Of a stretch of 64,000 nt of DNA, positions 63,550-64,000 are shown one piece after another. The stretch is from CAKMMH01 sp927798255 (GTDB lineage: Bacteria > Bdellovibrionota_C > UBA2361 > CAKMMH01). A program made the translations under genes and the position numbers. Position 1 is the first letter of the stretch, and the number at the start of each line of letters is the position of its first letter. The notes below the pieces were generated by a model. It did no database searches and had not been told where the DNA came from. It saw only the letters and a program-made list of their open reading frames with translations. The stretch spans positions 1 through 64,000 of the forward strand of contig JAXFOK010000050.1 in assembly GCA_034180415.1 (NCBI GenBank), in the 5' to 3' direction.

Positions 63550-64000
63550 TTAATTATTGTCAATAATACTAAATAAATCTAGTTTGCTTATGTTTTTATT
63601 ATTAAAAAGCATAGCATTTAAAAAATCAAATAATAACTTTTTGTTTCCATTTAATGTAATATTATTATCTTTTAAATATTTTTCAAACATTTCAAAATAT
63701 GCTCTTGCGTCATCTTGCATTGCAAGATTTGAAAAACTTTCTACGGCTATAAAATACGATTTAACAAGCTCTTCGCCTTGAGTCTCTTTTAACGCAGTAT
63801 TAATTGTGCTTATTGCTTTTTTAGGCTCTTCTTTTTCAATCCAAGTTTTTATTATCTTCCTCCAAACAAATGCTTTCTTACTATTTAAAGCTAATTTTGT
63901 AAGAACAAGCATAGCAGGCTTTATTTCGCCTTTATTAAGTAAAAGCTCGCTTAATGTAAGGCCTGTTTTGATATGTGAAGGAGAAGCTTTGTGAAGCTTT
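63550..64000 (-). CDS. TPR-like protein, C-terminal part (cut by window edge)
   Basis: On the minus strand the frame is open from the right edge to a stop at 63550, about 150 residues. The ATG at 63912 is internal: upstream in-frame sequence (HIKTGLTLSELLLNKGEIKP, AMLVLTKLALNSKKAF) continues a helical repeat. The units LLLNKGEIKPAMLVLTKLA and WIEKEEPKKAISTINTALKE resemble tetratricopeptide repeats. The family cannot be set without the N-terminal part; long TPR proteins and HemY-like proteins are possibilities. It lies 64 bases upstream of gpmI on the same strand. Confidence 0.6.
   Translation of the reverse strand, partial: KLHKASPSHIKTGLTLSELLLNKGEIKPAMLVLTKLALNSKKAFVWRKIIKTWIEKEEPKKAISTINTALKETQGEELVKSYFIAVESFSNLAMQDDARAYFEMFEKYLKDNNITLNGNKKLLFDFLNAMLFNNKNISKLDLFSIIDNN

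Noticed and set aside
1..64000. tRNA, rRNA and tmRNA genes
   Set aside because: I looked in all gaps over 150 bases for cloverleaf and TTCNANNC signatures and found none. A dedicated scan could still find a divergent one.

Overview
The window is AT-rich (about 30% GC by eye) and comes from a Gram-negative, flagellated bacterium. The evidence is a fliLMNOPQR run with motA, nuoLMN of complex I, two lipoproteins acting on or derived from cell-wall enzymes, and lipB, gyrA and dnaB. The OadA, FliM/FliN, TldD-like and paired MotB-like proteins resemble deltaproteobacterial (Desulfobacterota-type) versions, but I cannot fix the taxon from the sequence. The flavodiiron protein, the Na+-pump-type decarboxylase and the FeoA-FeoB fusion suggest anaerobic or microaerophilic life. 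Several decayed genes and a transposase stub suggest relaxed selection, as in host-associated genomes.

Layout. 1-348: start of an ECF sigma factor (minus strand, cut by the window edge). 750-9396: lon, then birA-oadG-oadA-oadB and pckA, a unit around the PEP/oxaloacetate/pyruvate node in which BirA would biotinylate OadA. 9397-11014: a gene graveyard with palindromic hairpins, a NUDIX stub and a transposase C-terminus. 11015-16600: nuoL, nuoM, nuoN and an unknown gene. 16812-23300: motA, two short MotB-like proteins and fliL-M-N-O-P-Q-R. 23444-29268: a YkuD-like lipoprotein without its active-site motif, a lytic transglycosylase, an MscS channel, a hairpin cluster, a CYTH protein and tcdA.

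29292-36254 is the most unusual stretch. It holds two large cytoplasmic-looking paralogues (A1, A2; minus strand), a frameshifted third A copy, and two small GC-rich membrane-protein genes (B1, B2; plus strand). The B proteins are paralogous to each other. Each B gene is divergent from an A gene or A remnant, has a perfect 14- or 19-bp hairpin upstream, and has a strong terminator downstream. It looks like a duplicated two-gene module that I cannot assign to any known system.

36399-64000 returns to housekeeping genes: a degenerate HD-GYP response-regulator-like protein, gyrA, gpsA, a TldD-like protease, a glycosyltransferase with a nucleotide-sugar dehydrogenase, an aminotransferase, feoAB, a J-domain protein, rsmD-lipB-fprA, a VTC/DUF4956 pair with a decayed third gene, dnaB overlapping a NYN-domain gene, an alternative sigma factor, a ZIP transporter, mazG, gpmI and a TPR protein cut by the right edge. 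Intergenic DNA contains three kinds of structured repeat: small hairpins with GNNA loops (two copies show compensatory stem changes), a large nested inverted repeat at 54692-54879, and degenerate CTG-AAAC-type arrays at three loci. No tRNA, rRNA or CRISPR was found.
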